In this document: positions 1-11,705 of the stretch, in pieces
Position numbering within the stretch: position 1 is the first letter of the stretch
Layout of the letters: each line of letters starts with the position of its first letter
Translations under genes and position numbers: made by a program
The notes under the pieces: model-generated
Seen by the model: the letters and a program-made list of their open reading frames with translations, nothing else
What the model was told of the DNA's origin: nothing
The model's database searches: none
Source: Dryocola boscaweniae
Lineage (GTDB): Bacteria > Pseudomonadota > Gammaproteobacteria > Enterobacterales > Enterobacteriaceae
Direction: 5' to 3'
Length of the DNA: 64,000 nucleotides
Assembly (NCBI RefSeq): GCF_025215095.1
Contig: NZ_JALHAP010000074.1
Coordinates: forward strand, 62,001-126,000

Positions 1-33
1 CATTGGAGTACAAACTTCCTTAAAAGTGCCCTT

Positions 34-471
34 TCATTCACGCTGCGCCGAAAAGTAGTCGCGCAGACGGCGGTTGGTGGCGAGCCACCACAGGGCAAAA
101 ACGTCGCCAGTCAATAGCGCAAGCGTCACGCCGCTCAGCTCTTCCCCCTGGTAAATCACCAGAATTTGCCAGACAAGTACGGCCACCTGTGCAACGATTA
201 AAACCCAGCGCCAGGCCGCCCATAATCCAGGCCAGAGATGGCGACGCCCGCCGATAACAAACGCCAGCGCAGCCGGAATGCCGGGCAGCAAACCCAGCCA
301 AAAATTGTCGCGTTCGGGATAGAACAGAGCAAGCAGCGCCTCGCCCTGCTGACGGGATGCTCCCGCCAGCACCAGCAAAAACCAGGTCCGCGCCTGAAAC
401 AGAAGAATGCACCAGAAGAGAAAAGGTGTTTTCAGATTGCCGTGAACGTCGTAATCCGAGGGTGAATACAT
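34..471 (-). CDS. yfeZ: YfeZ-family inner membrane protein (DUF2919)
   Basis: A 145-residue hydrophobic protein with about four predicted membrane segments. It matches the YfeZ/DUF2919 family in sequence (start MYSPSDYDVHGNLKTPFLFW) and in position beside ypeA. The function is unknown. I chose the ATG at 471 because an AAAAGG ribosome-binding sequence lies just upstream and the conserved family sequence begins there; a TTG at 522 in the same frame would overlap ypeA and add 17 poorly conserved residues. It lies 31 bases after the ypeA stop on the same strand, so the two are probably co-transcribed. Confidence 0.85.
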   Translation of the reverse strand: MYSPSDYDVHGNLKTPFLFWCILLFQARTWFLLVLAGASRQQGEALLALFYPERDNFWLGLLPGIPAALAFVIGGRRHLWPGLWAAWRWVLIVAQVAVLVWQILVIYQGEELSGVTLALLTGDVFALWWLATNRRLRDYFSAQRE

Positions 472-502
472 AAACCAGGAACCTTTTACAACACAGCGGG
501 AA

Positions 503-928
503 TTAATATTCCTGGTCTTCAATAAGGCGCTTGCCCAGCATCACCACATCCTGCTGTTCGTATTCCAGCCGCTCGTACATGCCGATAACCAAATCGTTTT
601 CTTCACGCACCATGATGTGGATTTTTGGACAGCCGCGCGCAATGAGCTTTTTCTCAAGGCGGCTGAGCAGGGCATTGGCAATGCCCCGCCCGCGAAACTC
701 CGGATGAACGCCAAGGTAGTAAGCAGAGCCACGGTGACCGTCATAACCGCCCATCAGCGAGCCGACGACTTCGCCGCCCACTTCCGCTACCAGAAACAGA
801 TCCGCATCGTGCTGCAGCTTCCGTTCGATATCCATTTCAGGGTCGTTCCACGGGCGCAGAAGATCGCAGCGCTCCCAAAGGGTGATGACCTCTTCGAAAT
901 CTTCCTGTCGAAAAACGCGTATTTCCAT
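503..928 (-). CDS. ypeA: GNAT-family N-acetyltransferase YpeA
   Basis: A 141-residue single-domain GCN5-related acetyltransferase. The acetyl-CoA pyrophosphate loop RGRGIA is at residues 79-84, after the strand YYLGVHPEF typical of motif A. The ATG at 928 starts the conserved sequence [14 protein letters not shown] and gives the E. coli YpeA length; the longer reading frame to 1069 adds 47 residues with no family support. The natural substrate is not known. It is transcribed with yfeZ and diverges from amiA. Confidence 0.92.
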   Translation of the reverse strand: MEIRVFRQEDFEEVITLWERCDLLRPWNDPEMDIERKLQHDADLFLVAEVGGEVVGSLMGGYDGHRGSAYYLGVHPEFRGRGIANALLSRLEKKLIARGCPKIHIMVREENDLVIGMYERLEYEQQDVVMLGKRLIEDQEY

Positions 929-1142
929 GGTATTAGCCGCTTTTGCCTGAAAACCCTGATTATGGCGTGTCCTTCTCATTAAGCCAATATCTGCCGCAAA
1001 AGCAGGGAAAAAATGGCATACTTGCCGCTCATTCATGGATTGAAATGAAAAGTTAAACATTTCGGCCAAACGCCTGTCGTTAACGCATTGACGATACGAT
1101 ATAAACGCTAATCAAGAATTCATAAGATAATTAATTAGTCCC

Positions 1143-2925
<1,783 letters not shown>

Positions 2926-2935
2926 GCGTTTCAGC

Positions 2936-3045
2936 GTCGGATGGCGCTCGCGCTTATCCGACCTACGTGTTGAGGCAGATAAACACGAGCGCCATTCACC
3001 TCCGACATGGGTTTGTAGGGTGGGTAAGCGCAAGCGTCACCCACC
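2936..3045. repeat. paired REP-like palindromes after hemF
   Basis: There are two imperfect inverted repeats between the convergent hemF and maeB. The first has arms GTCGGAT (2936-2942) and ATCCGAC (2956-2962) around a GGCGCTCGCGCTT centre; the second has arms GGTGGGT (3019-3025) and ACCCACC (3039-3045). The first resembles enterobacterial REP units and recurs in variant form after tktB, yfgD and ppx in this window. Such elements usually sit at 3' ends and can protect or end transcripts. Confidence 0.7.
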
Positions 3046-3052
3046 TTCAGTC

Positions 3053-5332
3053 TTAAAGCGGAGCCGTCTGCGCCTCAACTACCGCCAGCGCCACCATATT
3101 GACGATACGGCGAACGGAAGCAATCGGCGTCAGCACGTGCACAGGTTTTGCAACGCCCATCAGCACTGGCCCAACGGTTACCCCTTCCGAACTGGACACG
3201 CGCAGCAGGTTGTAGCTGATACGCGCGGCTTCCACATTTGGCATGATCAGGATATTCGCAGAGCCTTTCAACGGGCTGTCCGGCATGCGGTCGCTACGGA
3301 TGCTTTCCACAAGCGCGGCATCGCCGTGCATTTCCCCATCGATTTCAAGCTCGGGTGCGCGTTCGCGAACCATCTCAAGCGTAGCACGCATTTTGCAGGC
3401 GGCTTTTGAATTGGAAGATCCGTAGTTGGAGTGCGACAGCAGCGCCACTTTCGGCTCAATACCAAAACGACGCACCGTTTCCGCAGCCAGCAGGGTAATT
3501 TCCGTCAGCTCTTCCGGGGTTGGATCGTCATTTACGTAGGTATCGGCAATAAAGGTGTTTCCGCTTGGCAGCAGGAGCGCGTTCATCGCACCGGCGGCTT
3601 TCACTCCTTCGCGATAGCCAAACAGCTTTTCCACCACTTCAAAGTGCTCGTGATATTCACCGATGGTGCCGCAAATCATCGCATCCGCTTCGCCACGATG
3701 CACCATAATCGCGCCGATAACGGTGGTGTTGCTGATCACCGCACGCTGCGCCTGCTCCTGCGTAATGCCGCGACGTTTCATGATGTTGTAGTACTCGTTC
3801 CAGTACTCTTTGAAGCGCGGATCGGATTCATTGTTTACGATTTCAAAATCAATACCGGCACGCATTTGCAGGCCGAGTTTTTTCAGGCGCATTTCGATAA
3901 CGGAAGGGCGGCCAATCAGAATCGGTTTCGCAAGGCCCAGCGTAATCAGTTCCTGCGTTGCATGCAGCACGCGGGCTTCTTCGCCCTCCGCCAGCACCAC
4001 GCGTTTTGGCTCTTTGCGCGCCTGGGAGAAGATGGGCTTCATAAACAGGTTGGTTTTATAGACGAATTCGGTGAGTTTCTCTTTATAGGCTTCGAAGTCC
4101 TCAATAGGACGCCTTGCCACGCCGGTATCCATCGCCGCCTTCGCAACCGCTGGCGCAATCTGCACGATCAGACGCGGGTCGAAAGGTTTAGGTATCAGGT
4201 ATTCAGGCCCAAAGGTCAGCTCCTCTTCGCCATAGGCGGAAGCAACCACATCGCTTTGCTCGGCATGCGCGAGCTCGGCGATAGCATTAACCGCAGCCAG
4301 CTTCATCTCTTCATTGATTGCCGTAGCGCCTACGTCCAGCGCGCCGCGGAAGATAAACGGGAAGCACAGCACGTTGTTAACCTGGTTTGGGAAGTCAGAA
4401 CGACCGGTGCAGATAATCGCGTCCGGGCGCACTTCTTTTGCCAGCGGCGGCAGGATTTCCGGTTCCGGGTTCGCCAACGCCATAATCAGCGGCGCGCGCG
4501 CCATCTTCTTGACCATTTCCTGCGTCAGAACTTTCGGGCCGGAGCAACCAAGGAAAATATCAGCGCCTTCGATGACGTCTTCCAGCGTACGCTTGCCGTT
4601 ATCTTCCACCGCGTAGGCCGCTTTGGTTTCCGCCATGTTTTCTTCACGGCCTTTATAGATAACGCCTTTGGAATCGCATACCACGATATTGTGTTTCTGC
4701 ATTCCCAGCGCCACCAGCAGGTTCATACAGGCAATACTTGCCGCCCCCGCGCCGGATACCACCAGGCGGATATCGGAGATATTTTTCTCAACCACGCGCA
4801 GGCCATTAAGTACCGCAGCGGTACAAATAATGGCGGTGCCGTGCTGGTCATCGTGGAACACCGGAATATTCATGCGCTCGCGCAGCGTTTTCTCGATGTA
4901 GAAACATTCTGGCGCTTTAATATCTTCTAAGTTAATCCCGCCAAACGTTGGCTCGAGCGCGGCAATTACATTAATCAGTTTGTCCGGGTCCTGTTCGTCG
5001 ATTTCAATATCAAACACGTCGATACCGGCAAATTTTTTGAACAGAACGCCCTTTCCTTCCATAACAGGCTTACCGGCCAGCGCGCCGATATTGCCAAGCC
5101 CCAGCACGGCGGTCCCGTTAGAAACCACGCCGACCAGGTTGCCACGCGCGGTGTACTTATAGGCCGCCAGCGGATCTTTTTCGATTTCGAGGCAAGGTGC
5201 CGCAACGCCCGGTGAATAGGCCAGCGCCAAATCACGCTGCGTAGCCAGCGGTTTGGTTGGCGAAACCTGAATTTTTCCGGGAATGGGGAATTCGTGAAAA
5301 TCGAGGGCGCTTTGCTTCAGTTGTTCATCCAT
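3053..5332 (-). CDS. maeB: NADP-dependent malic enzyme MaeB (malic enzyme-phosphotransacetylase fusion)
   Basis: It oxidatively decarboxylates malate to pyruvate with NADP+. At 759 residues it is the long MaeB type: a catalytic malic-enzyme half (about 1-420) followed by a phosphate acetyltransferase-like domain (about 430-750), which in E. coli MaeB has a regulatory and oligomerisation role. Visible motifs are the catalytic FHDDQHGTA (159-167) and the dinucleotide-binding SGAGAAS (193-199), then [11 protein letters not shown] at the start of the PTA-like part. It is a single-gene unit, convergent with hemF and divergent from talA. Confidence 0.97.
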   Translation of the reverse strand: MDEQLKQSALDFHEFPIPGKIQVSPTKPLATQRDLALAYSPGVAAPCLEIEKDPLAAYKYTARGNLVGVVSNGTAVLGLGNIGALAGKPVMEGKGVLFKKFAGIDVFDIEIDEQDPDKLINVIAALEPTFGGINLEDIKAPECFYIEKTLRERMNIPVFHDDQHGTAIICTAAVLNGLRVVEKNISDIRLVVSGAGAASIACMNLLVALGMQKHNIVVCDSKGVIYKGREENMAETKAAYAVEDNGKRTLEDVIEGADIFLGCSGPKVLTQEMVKKMARAPLIMALANPEPEILPPLAKEVRPDAIICTGRSDFPNQVNNVLCFPFIFRGALDVGATAINEEMKLAAVNAIAELAHAEQSDVVASAYGEEELTFGPEYLIPKPFDPRLIVQIAPAVAKAAMDTGVARRPIEDFEAYKEKLTEFVYKTNLFMKPIFSQARKEPKRVVLAEGEEARVLHATQELITLGLAKPILIGRPSVIEMRLKKLGLQMRAGIDFEIVNNESDPRFKEYWNEYYNIMKRRGITQEQAQRAVISNTTVIGAIMVHRGEADAMICGTIGEYHEHFEVVEKLFGYREGVKAAGAMNALLLPSGNTFIADTYVNDDPTPEELTEITLLAAETVRRFGIEPKVALLSHSNYGSSNSKAACKMRATLEMVRERAPELEIDGEMHGDAALVESIRSDRMPDSPLKGSANILIMPNVEAARISYNLLRVSSSEGVTVGPVLMGVAKPVHVLTPIASVRRIVNMVALAVVEAQTAPL

Positions 5333-5593
5333 TTCTTCGTTCCTTTTTGCTCATTATCAATAGGTCGCTAAGGTTACGTAGTATCACGCCTGCGTGCTCA
5401 CTAAACTTTGAACGTGACCATACTATCAACATCCCACGGCAATTTTGTTAGGGAATTATAGTGGCAATGTTACACGCCATTAACGGCAACCCCCCTGGCC
5501 CTCTGCTATGCTTTTTAGTTATGTATTTAATGATTTTTCCTCGCGAGTGACACGGAACACTCCATAAAGACATTGTATTTCAAGGAGATATAT
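5333..5593. promoter_or_regulatory. maeB-talA divergent intergenic region
   Basis: A 261-base region that must hold both promoters. A strong AAGGAG ribosome-binding site (about 5582-5587) precedes talA. I see no clear operator or terminator in it. Confidence 0.5.
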
Positions 5594-6544
5594 ATGAACC
5601 AGCTCGACGGCATTAAACAATTCACCACCGTGGTTGCCGACAGTGGAGACATCGAATCTATCCGCCACTACCAACCCATGGATGCCACCACCAATCCATC
5701 TCTGTTACTGAAAGCCGCAGGGTTAGAGCATTATCAATCACTTATAGACGATGCCCTCGCCTACGGTAAAAAGCGCGGCGGCACCCAGGAAGCGCAGGTC
5801 GCCGAGGCCTGCGACAAACTGGCCGTTAATTTTGGTGCAGAAATTCTGAAAAGCATTCCCGGTCGCGTCTCGACAGAAGTAGACGCCCGCCTCTCTTTTG
5901 ATAAAGAAAAAAGTATCGCCAAAGCGCGCCGTCTGGTTGAGCTCTATGAAGAACAGGGCATTGATAAATCACGCATCCTGATCAAACTGGCCTCAACCTG
6001 GGAAGGCATTCGCGCCGCAGAAGAGCTGCAAAAAGAAGGCATCGACTGCAACCTGACGCTGCTGTTCTCCTTCGCGCAGGCCCGCGCCTGCGCAGAAGCG
6101 GGCGTGTTCCTCATTTCGCCTTTCGTCGGGCGGATTTACGACTGGTATCAGGCGCGTAAACCCATGGACCCGTACGTGGTGGATGAAGATCCGGGCGTTA
6201 AATCCGTGCGTAATATCTATGATTACTTTAAGCAGCATAACTACAGCACCGTGGTAATGGGCGCGAGTTTCCGTCGTACCGAACAGATTCTGGCGCTCGC
6301 AGGCTGCGACCGTTTGACCATTGCGCCAAATCTTCTGCAGGAGCTACAGGAGAGCGAAGAGCCGGTGATTCGAAAACTTGTGCCGAATTCTCAGGGCTTC
6401 CGTCGCCCTGAGCCGTTGAGCGAAGCGGAATTCCGCTGGGAACATAACCAGGACCCGATGGCCGTCGACAAGCTGGGCGAAGGTATTCGCCAGTTCGCCG
6501 TGGATCAACGCAAACTGGAAGATTTACTCGCAGCCAAACTTTAA
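5594..6544 (+). CDS. talA: transaldolase TalA
   Basis: A cytoplasmic enzyme of the non-oxidative pentose phosphate pathway that moves a dihydroxyacetone unit between sedoheptulose 7-phosphate and glyceraldehyde 3-phosphate. The 316-residue protein has the Schiff-base lysine Lys131 in [12 protein letters not shown], and the [14 protein letters not shown] signature at about 30-43. The start at 5594 is fixed by AAGGAG just upstream; the in-frame ATG at 5573 precedes that site. It is assigned to TalA rather than TalB by its pairing with tktB, which begins 19 bases after the stop, as in E. coli where the pair is induced by RpoS. Confidence 0.96.
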   Translation: MNQLDGIKQFTTVVADSGDIESIRHYQPMDATTNPSLLLKAAGLEHYQSLIDDALAYGKKRGGTQEAQVAEACDKLAVNFGAEILKSIPGRVSTEVDARLSFDKEKSIAKARRLVELYEEQGIDKSRILIKLASTWEGIRAAEELQKEGIDCNLTLLFSFAQARACAEAGVFLISPFVGRIYDWYQARKPMDPYVVDEDPGVKSVRNIYDYFKQHNYSTVVMGASFRRTEQILALAGCDRLTIAPNLLQELQESEEPVIRKLVPNSQGFRRPEPLSEAEFRWEHNQDPMAVDKLGEGIRQFAVDQRKLEDLLAAKL

Positions 6545-6563
6545 CAACACACTGGAGTGAAAC

Positions 6564-8567
6564 ATGTCATCTCGTAAAGAGCTTGCCAACGCCATTCGTG
6601 CCCTGAGCATGGACGCGGTACAAAAAGCAAATTCGGGCCACCCCGGCGCGCCAATGGGAATGGCGGATATCGCTGAAGTGTTATGGAACGACTTTCTTAA
6701 GCACAACCCTACCAACCCGGCCTGGGCTGACCGGGACCGCTTTATTCTCTCTAACGGACACGCGTCGATGCTGCTTTACAGCCTGCTGCATCTGAGCGGA
6801 TATGACCTGCCGATAGAAGAGTTAAAAAATTTCCGTCAGCTTCACTCCAAAACCCCAGGCCACCCGGAGCTGGGTTATACGCCAGGCGTGGAAACTACCA
6901 CCGGGCCGCTTGGCCAGGGTTTAGCGAACGCGGTCGGCCTGGCCATCGCCGAACGTACGCTGGGCGCGCAGTTCAACCGTCCGGATCATGAAATTGTCGA
7001 TCACTTCACATACGTATTTATGGGCGACGGTTGCCTGATGGAAGGCATTTCCCACGAGGTCTGTTCGCTGGCGGGTACGCTGGGGCTGGGCAAACTTATC
7101 GGCTTCTATGACCACAACGGCATCTCCATTGATGGCGAAACCGAAGGCTGGTTCACCGACGACACGGCAAAACGTTTTGAAGCCTACCACTGGCACGTAG
7201 TTCATGAAATTGACGGTCACGATCCGGAAGCGGTGAAAAAAGCGATTCAGGAAGCGCAAAGCGTAAAAGACAAACCTTCGTTGATTATCTGCCGCACCGT
7301 CATCGGCTTTGGTTCGCCAAACAAAGCGGGCAAAGAAGAAGCGCACGGCGCGGCGCTTGGTGAAGAAGAAGTGGCGCTGGCGCGTAAACAACTCGGCTGG
7401 AAATATCCTGCCTTTGAAATCCCTAAAGAGATTTATCGTGCCTGGGATGCCAAAGAAGACGGTGAAAAAGCCGAGGCCGCCTGGAAGGATAAGTTCGCGG
7501 CCTACGCCAAAGCCCATCCTGAACTGGCGGCTGAGTTTACTCGCCGTATGCATGGCGAAATGCCGGAGAAATGGCAGGAAATCACGCAGAAATTGATCGA
7601 GGATTTACAGGCTAAACCGGCAAAAATCGCGACGCGTAAAGCTTCGCAAAACACCCTGAACGTTATCGGGCCGCTGTTGCCTGAACTGCTTGGCGGCTCG
7701 GCCGACCTTGCGCCAAGTAACCTCACTATCTGGTCGGACTCAAAGTCCATTAAAGAAGACAGCGCGGGTAACTATATCCACTACGGCGTGCGTGAATTTG
7801 GCATGACGGCCATCGCCAACGGTATTGCCCATCACGGCGGCTTTGTGCCTTATACCGCAACCTTCCTGATGTTTGTGGAGTATGCCCGCAACGCGGCGCG
7901 TATGGCGGCGCTGATGAAAGCGCGTCAAATTATGGTCTATACCCACGACTCCATTGGACTGGGCGAAGACGGGCCGACGCACCAGGCGGTTGAGCAACTT
8001 GCCAGCCTGCGTCTGACGCCAAACTTCAGCACCTGGCGCCCTTGCGATCAGGTTGAGGCGGCGGTCGCGTGGAAAGCGGCTGTCGAACGCCATCATGGTC
8101 CGACCGCACTTATTCTTTCCCGTCAAAATCTGGCGCAAATGGAACGTAGCCCGGAACAGCTTAAAGCGATAAGCCGCGGCGGGTACATTCTGAAAGACAG
8201 CGATGGCGCCCCGGATATCATCCTGATTGCCACCGGTTCAGAAATGGAAATCACCGTACAGGCTGCGGATAAGCTCACGTCCGAAGGCCGAAAAGTGCGA
8301 GTTGTTTCCCTGCCATCAACGGATGTATTTGACGCCCAGGATGAAGAGTACCGCGAATCCGTATTGCCTTCGAATATCGCAGCCCGCGTGGCGGTGGAAG
8401 CGGGCATTGCGGATTACTGGTACAAATACGTTGGCTTAAAAGGCGCCATCGTCGGCATGACCGGTTACGGCGAGTCAGCTCCGGCCGATAAGCTGTTCCC
8501 GTTCTTTGGTTTTACTACTGAGAACGTGGTGAGCAAGGCGAAAAAGGTATTGGATAAAAAAGCCTGA
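6564..8567 (+). CDS. tktB: transketolase TktB
   Basis: A thiamine-diphosphate enzyme that transfers two-carbon ketol units between pentose phosphate sugars. It has 667 residues, normal for the family. Motifs: GHPGAPMG with His26, TPD-binding GDGCLMEG (154-161) with Asn185 in DHNGIS, and the second-half sequence [16 protein letters not shown]. An RBS (TGGAG) lies just before the ATG. It forms an operon with talA; that context is the main reason for calling it TktB rather than TktA. Confidence 0.96.
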   Translation: MSSRKELANAIRALSMDAVQKANSGHPGAPMGMADIAEVLWNDFLKHNPTNPAWADRDRFILSNGHASMLLYSLLHLSGYDLPIEELKNFRQLHSKTPGHPELGYTPGVETTTGPLGQGLANAVGLAIAERTLGAQFNRPDHEIVDHFTYVFMGDGCLMEGISHEVCSLAGTLGLGKLIGFYDHNGISIDGETEGWFTDDTAKRFEAYHWHVVHEIDGHDPEAVKKAIQEAQSVKDKPSLIICRTVIGFGSPNKAGKEEAHGAALGEEEVALARKQLGWKYPAFEIPKEIYRAWDAKEDGEKAEAAWKDKFAAYAKAHPELAAEFTRRMHGEMPEKWQEITQKLIEDLQAKPAKIATRKASQNTLNVIGPLLPELLGGSADLAPSNLTIWSDSKSIKEDSAGNYIHYGVREFGMTAIANGIAHHGGFVPYTATFLMFVEYARNAARMAALMKARQIMVYTHDSIGLGEDGPTHQAVEQLASLRLTPNFSTWRPCDQVEAAVAWKAAVERHHGPTALILSRQNLAQMERSPEQLKAISRGGYILKDSDGAPDIILIATGSEMEITVQAADKLTSEGRKVRVVSLPSTDVFDAQDEEYRESVLPSNIAARVAVEAGIADYWYKYVGLKGAIVGMTGYGESAPADKLFPFFGFTTENVVSKAKKVLDKKA

Positions 8568-8575
8568 CCCGAGTG

Positions 8576-8649
8576 GCGGACGGCGCTTGCGCTCATCCGC
8601 CCTGGTTTCATTGTTTTTTAAGTCGGGTAAGCCCAGGCGCCACCCGACA
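8576..8649. repeat. REP-like palindrome pair after tktB
   Basis: The first palindrome has arms GGCGGA (8576-8581) and TCCGCC (8597-8602); the second has arms GTCGGGT (8623-8629) and ACCCGAC (8643-8649). They lie between the convergent tktB and ypfG. A TTGTTTTTT run at about 8613-8620 follows the first palindrome and may help end tktB transcription. Confidence 0.6.
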
Positions 8650-8661
8650 AATTTCAAAAAG

Positions 8662-9693
8662 CTACTTAGTCACCCAAAGAGTCGGCCACGCGCCGCTGCC
8701 GTGCCAGCCGTCGCAGGTTGGTTCCTCAGCATAGCGCACCAGACGAAAGCGCTGACCGTCGAAGCGCCAGCGGCTGGAGACACCGCAATCCCCTACTCCG
8801 CGGCCTTTGGCAAGGGTCGTCAGCTCTTTATTCGTTTCATCATAGCCTGCGTTCATCAGCTCTAAATCGTTATTCCCGCTGGCGGGCGCAAACGGCAATT
8901 TCAGCCGGATCTGTCGGGAGGCGAACGGTTTCTTGCGGGAGACAATCCAGGCAAGATCGACAACGTTATACGCCCCGGCCTCGCAGCTCACCAACATCAA
9001 AGCCTTATCATCGCTGATAGCAAAAATGCGGACTTCACGGCGCATCGGATCGAGCGAGCACTGGCTGTTGTTCATCCGCCAGCTACCGTAATCCAGCAAA
9101 TCGTTAAGTTCATCCTGAGCAAAGGGAGTCGGGGTGGGATTGGTGATCGTAACCTCTTTAAGCGCGGGCGCGGGGGGCACGCTAAGCGGCGGATCGTCAC
9201 CTTTTTTAATCCACGCGGTTTCGCTGCCCACGCGTTTTTGCTGGCTATCAATAAACAGCAGCGCGGCTTTCAACCCGGCAAGCGAGATATTCCCCTGCCC
9301 CTTTACCAGCGTAATAGCGTCGGCGTCACCAATTTTTTCCAGCAAGACTTTAATCGTGTCGGCGTCGTCAGTGATCAGATGATGCGGTGTTTCACGCCAC
9401 TTTGTTTTATCCAGTTCAAGCGGCTCGCCATCAACCAGCAATCGCGGGGCTATTGGCGGAGCTTTGATTTCCGCCGTATCCAGATTACCCAGATCGATGC
9501 GCAGATTGACGTCGGTATGCGCACCTGCGCTACGGGCAAGCGTCATCACCAGCCCCTGATGAAGCCCGGTGTTACGCGCGGAGCAAAAGTTTTGGTTGTT
9601 GCAGGTGACCTGCCAGTCTGAAAAGGATTTTTGTGCCGGGGCAGCCATTGCCGTGCTCGCCAGAAGCAGACAGAAGAGAAAGAGCGATTTCAT
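8662..9693 (-). CDS. ypfG: DUF1176 exported protein YpfG
   Basis: A 343-residue protein of unknown function, recognised as YpfG (DUF1176) by its sequence and its place beside tktB. It begins with a cleavable-looking signal peptide, MKSLFLFCLLLASTAMA, followed by APAQKSFSDWQVTCNN, so it is probably periplasmic. Several cysteines in the mature part (CNNQNFC near the start, CSLDPMRR, CEAG, GDCG, CDGW) suggest disulfides. The ATG at 9693 directly precedes the signal peptide; a longer frame to 9789 would bury it. A nearby ATG at 9705 is a possible alternative start. Confidence 0.88.
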   Translation of the reverse strand: MKSLFLFCLLLASTAMAAPAQKSFSDWQVTCNNQNFCSARNTGLHQGLVMTLARSAGAHTDVNLRIDLGNLDTAEIKAPPIAPRLLVDGEPLELDKTKWRETPHHLITDDADTIKVLLEKIGDADAITLVKGQGNISLAGLKAALLFIDSQQKRVGSETAWIKKGDDPPLSVPPAPALKEVTITNPTPTPFAQDELNDLLDYGSWRMNNSQCSLDPMRREVRIFAISDDKALMLVSCEAGAYNVVDLAWIVSRKKPFASRQIRLKLPFAPASGNNDLELMNAGYDETNKELTTLAKGRGVGDCGVSSRWRFDGQRFRLVRYAEEPTCDGWHGSGAWPTLWVTK

Positions 9694-9852
9694 CCGGTAA
9701 CACATTAGAGGCACATATCCTGAGAAGACGAAGAGAGAAAAACGTACTGATTTTGGCGATATCTTCGGCTTCTCAGTGCCCGTGCTCAATCGGATTTATC
9801 GGATAGATTTATGTAAAAAACGAACCATGCAAGTCATTGAATTATAAATGCT

Positions 9853-10428
9853 TTATTCCATTACCTTGCGTAGCTGTAGCTGCTGCAACAAAATGACCGT
9901 TTTACCGTCACGAATTTCACCGCTGTTAATCATTTCCAGCGCCCGGGCAAAGGGCAATTCCAGCACGTCGATGTCTTCGTCATCTATACCGCCGCCGGCA
10001 AATTCACGCTGGGCATCGGTATATTCCGCCAGATAAAAATGGATAAGCTCCGTTACGCCGCCCGGGGACATATAGAGTTCAAAGAGCTTCTCAACTTCAC
10101 CAACCAGATATCCCGTTTCTTCCATGGCTTCTTTACGCGCGCAAACTTCCGGTTCGTCGGCGTCCAGCAATCCTGCGCAGGCTTCAATCAGCAAGCCATC
10201 CGCGTTGCCGTTCACCCAAGTGGCTACCCGGAACTGGCGAGTCAGCACCACGGTTTTCTTTTCACGGTTATAAAGCAATATGGTCGCGCCGTTACCACGG
10301 TCGTAAACTTCGCGTTTATGGCGAATAGCTTCGGCTTCGTTGCGGGACAAATCGTAGGTGATGTTACGCAGGATAAAGTAGTTATCTGAGAGGATTTTAT
10401 CTTTGATGACTTCGATTTTTATCGACAT
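9853..10428 (-). CDS. nudK: GDP-mannose pyrophosphatase NudK (Nudix hydrolase)
   Basis: It hydrolyses GDP-mannose to GMP and mannose 1-phosphate in the E. coli enzyme. The 191-residue protein holds a Nudix box at residues 86-108, running from [11 protein letters not shown] to [10 protein letters not shown], with a Lys where the generic consensus has Arg, as in NudK. The preceding IEACAG and following YMSPGGVTE are typical of the ADP-sugar/GDP-mannose branch. It stands as a single gene, with the nap operon upstream on the same strand. Confidence 0.93.
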   Translation of the reverse strand: MSIKIEVIKDKILSDNYFILRNITYDLSRNEAEAIRHKREVYDRGNGATILLYNREKKTVVLTRQFRVATWVNGNADGLLIEACAGLLDADEPEVCARKEAMEETGYLVGEVEKLFELYMSPGGVTELIHFYLAEYTDAQREFAGGGIDDEDIDVLELPFARALEMINSGEIRDGKTVILLQQLQLRKVME

Positions 10429-10634
10429 AGGATCTCCGCAGCAAGTCAGGGGAGCCGGTAATCATAGGCCGTAATGTGATGTTTGTCGCGTTTCGAGTGA
10501 ATTAGTTTCCCTCGCCCCGGCCCTCTCCCCGAAGGGAGAAAAAGATAATGCCCTGTCTGCGGGTCAAAGAGAGAATTACTCCACGCCCGTTTCCCTTTCC
10601 CCGCTGGAAAGAGGGGCAGGACGTGGGGTAAACA
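10429..10634. other. napC-nudK spacer with GC-rich inverted repeats
   Basis: This 206-base gap has no gene. It contains a CTCTCCCCGAAGGGAGAA inverted repeat near 10523-10540 and a run of C/G-rich inverted segments to about 10625. Repeats of this CCCTCTCCCC type are common between enterobacterial genes; here they may end nap transcripts, though no clean U-tract hairpin is visible. Confidence 0.45.
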
Positions 10635-11237
10635 TTAAAACCCGTTCTTCACTTCGCGCATATCCGGCAGCTTATGCGCAATGCCTTTGTGGCAGTCAAT
10701 GCAGGTTTGCCCGTCTTTGATAGCCCGGTCGTGCATTTTCGCCGCCACGGTTTTCTGCGCGGTGAGATCCATATAGTCGAAGTTGTGGCAGTTACGGCAC
10801 TCCTGCGAATTATTGTTCTTCATCCTTCGCCATTCGTTTTGCGCCATCGCCAGACGGTGATCGTCAAACTTTTGCGGCGTGTCGATCAGGCCAAAGGCTT
10901 TGGCGTACAGCTCTTTACTCGCCTGAATTTTGCGCACCATCTTCGGTACCCATTCATGAGGAACGTGACAATCCGGGCAGGTGGCGCGTACGCCGCTGCG
11001 GTTGTTGTAGTGCACTGTCTCCATATATTCCTGGTAAACGTTGGCACGCATTTCATGGCAGCTAATACAAAACTCTTCGCGGTTGGTCATCTCCATTCCG
11101 GTGTTAAATCCGCCCCAAAAAATGATGCCCGCAGCAAAACCAATCAGCAGCAGCGTGCCCAGCGCCAGACGGCTCGGACGACGCCACCACTGCCAGATAC
11201 GACGAATAACGCCCGGCTTACGGTTTGATTTATCCAT
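10635..11237 (-). CDS. napC: periplasmic nitrate reductase quinol dehydrogenase NapC (tetrahaem cytochrome c)
   Basis: A membrane-anchored NapC/NirT cytochrome that oxidises quinol and passes electrons to NapB-NapA. It has 200 residues with one N-terminal membrane helix (about 22-43) and four haem-binding CXXCH motifs: CISCH 57-61, CPDCH 87-91, CRNCH 147-151, CIDCH 179-183. It is the last gene of napFDABC; with napGH absent it should be the only quinol-oxidising route into NapA. The start lies eight bases after the napB stop. Confidence 0.96.
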   Translation of the reverse strand: MDKSNRKPGVIRRIWQWWRRPSRLALGTLLLIGFAAGIIFWGGFNTGMEMTNREEFCISCHEMRANVYQEYMETVHYNNRSGVRATCPDCHVPHEWVPKMVRKIQASKELYAKAFGLIDTPQKFDDHRLAMAQNEWRRMKNNNSQECRNCHNFDYMDLTAQKTVAAKMHDRAIKDGQTCIDCHKGIAHKLPDMREVKNGF

Positions 11238-11245
11238 ATCGGCCT

Positions 11246-11695
11246 CTAATTCCCAAAGCCTTTAGACGGCGTGAAGGTATTTTCAACAATGGGCGCGGCG
11301 TCGGTTTGCGGTACATGGCACTGCAGGCAGAAATAGCGACGCGGGGCGACGTTAGAAAGAACGTTTCCTTCAGCATCCATAAAATGCGTTGGGCTGATGC
11401 GCGGCGCGCCCGTGGTGCGGTAATGCTCCACGCCGTGACATTGCAGGCAGCGGTTAGTGTTCTTACTCACCTGATAGCCATCCACGCTGTGCGGGATAAG
11501 CGGCGGCTGATTCACATAGTTAAGCGCCATGCGTTCCTGCTGTTTTGGCATGCGCACCGATCCTTCCGGCGTACCCGACACTTCCGGCGACTGATTGAGA
11601 TCGACGCCGTCAGCCGCCCATAGCGCGCCGCTCACCACCAGGGCCAACGCCGCCAGGCATTGAATTAATCTCTTCGTCAGGCTAGTTATTTTCAT
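11246..11695 (-). CDS. napB: periplasmic nitrate reductase dihaem cytochrome subunit NapB
   Basis: The electron-transfer subunit of the NapAB complex. The 149-residue protein has a Sec signal peptide (hydrophobic run LAALALVVSGALWA ending near residue 28) and two CXXCH haem sites, CLQCH at 83-87 and CLQCH at 123-127. Conserved His ligands are present in LIPHSVDGYQV and SPTHFMD. It follows napA by ten bases. Confidence 0.96.
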   Translation of the reverse strand: MKITSLTKRLIQCLAALALVVSGALWAADGVDLNQSPEVSGTPEGSVRMPKQQERMALNYVNQPPLIPHSVDGYQVSKNTNRCLQCHGVEHYRTTGAPRISPTHFMDAEGNVLSNVAPRRYFCLQCHVPQTDAAPIVENTFTPSKGFGN

Positions 11696-11705
11696 TATTC
11701 TCTCC

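Noticed and set aside
3431-4930. 499-residue plus-strand open frame
   Set aside because: It lies entirely antisense to maeB, which has full family support; the translation is Arg/His/Phe-rich shadow sequence.
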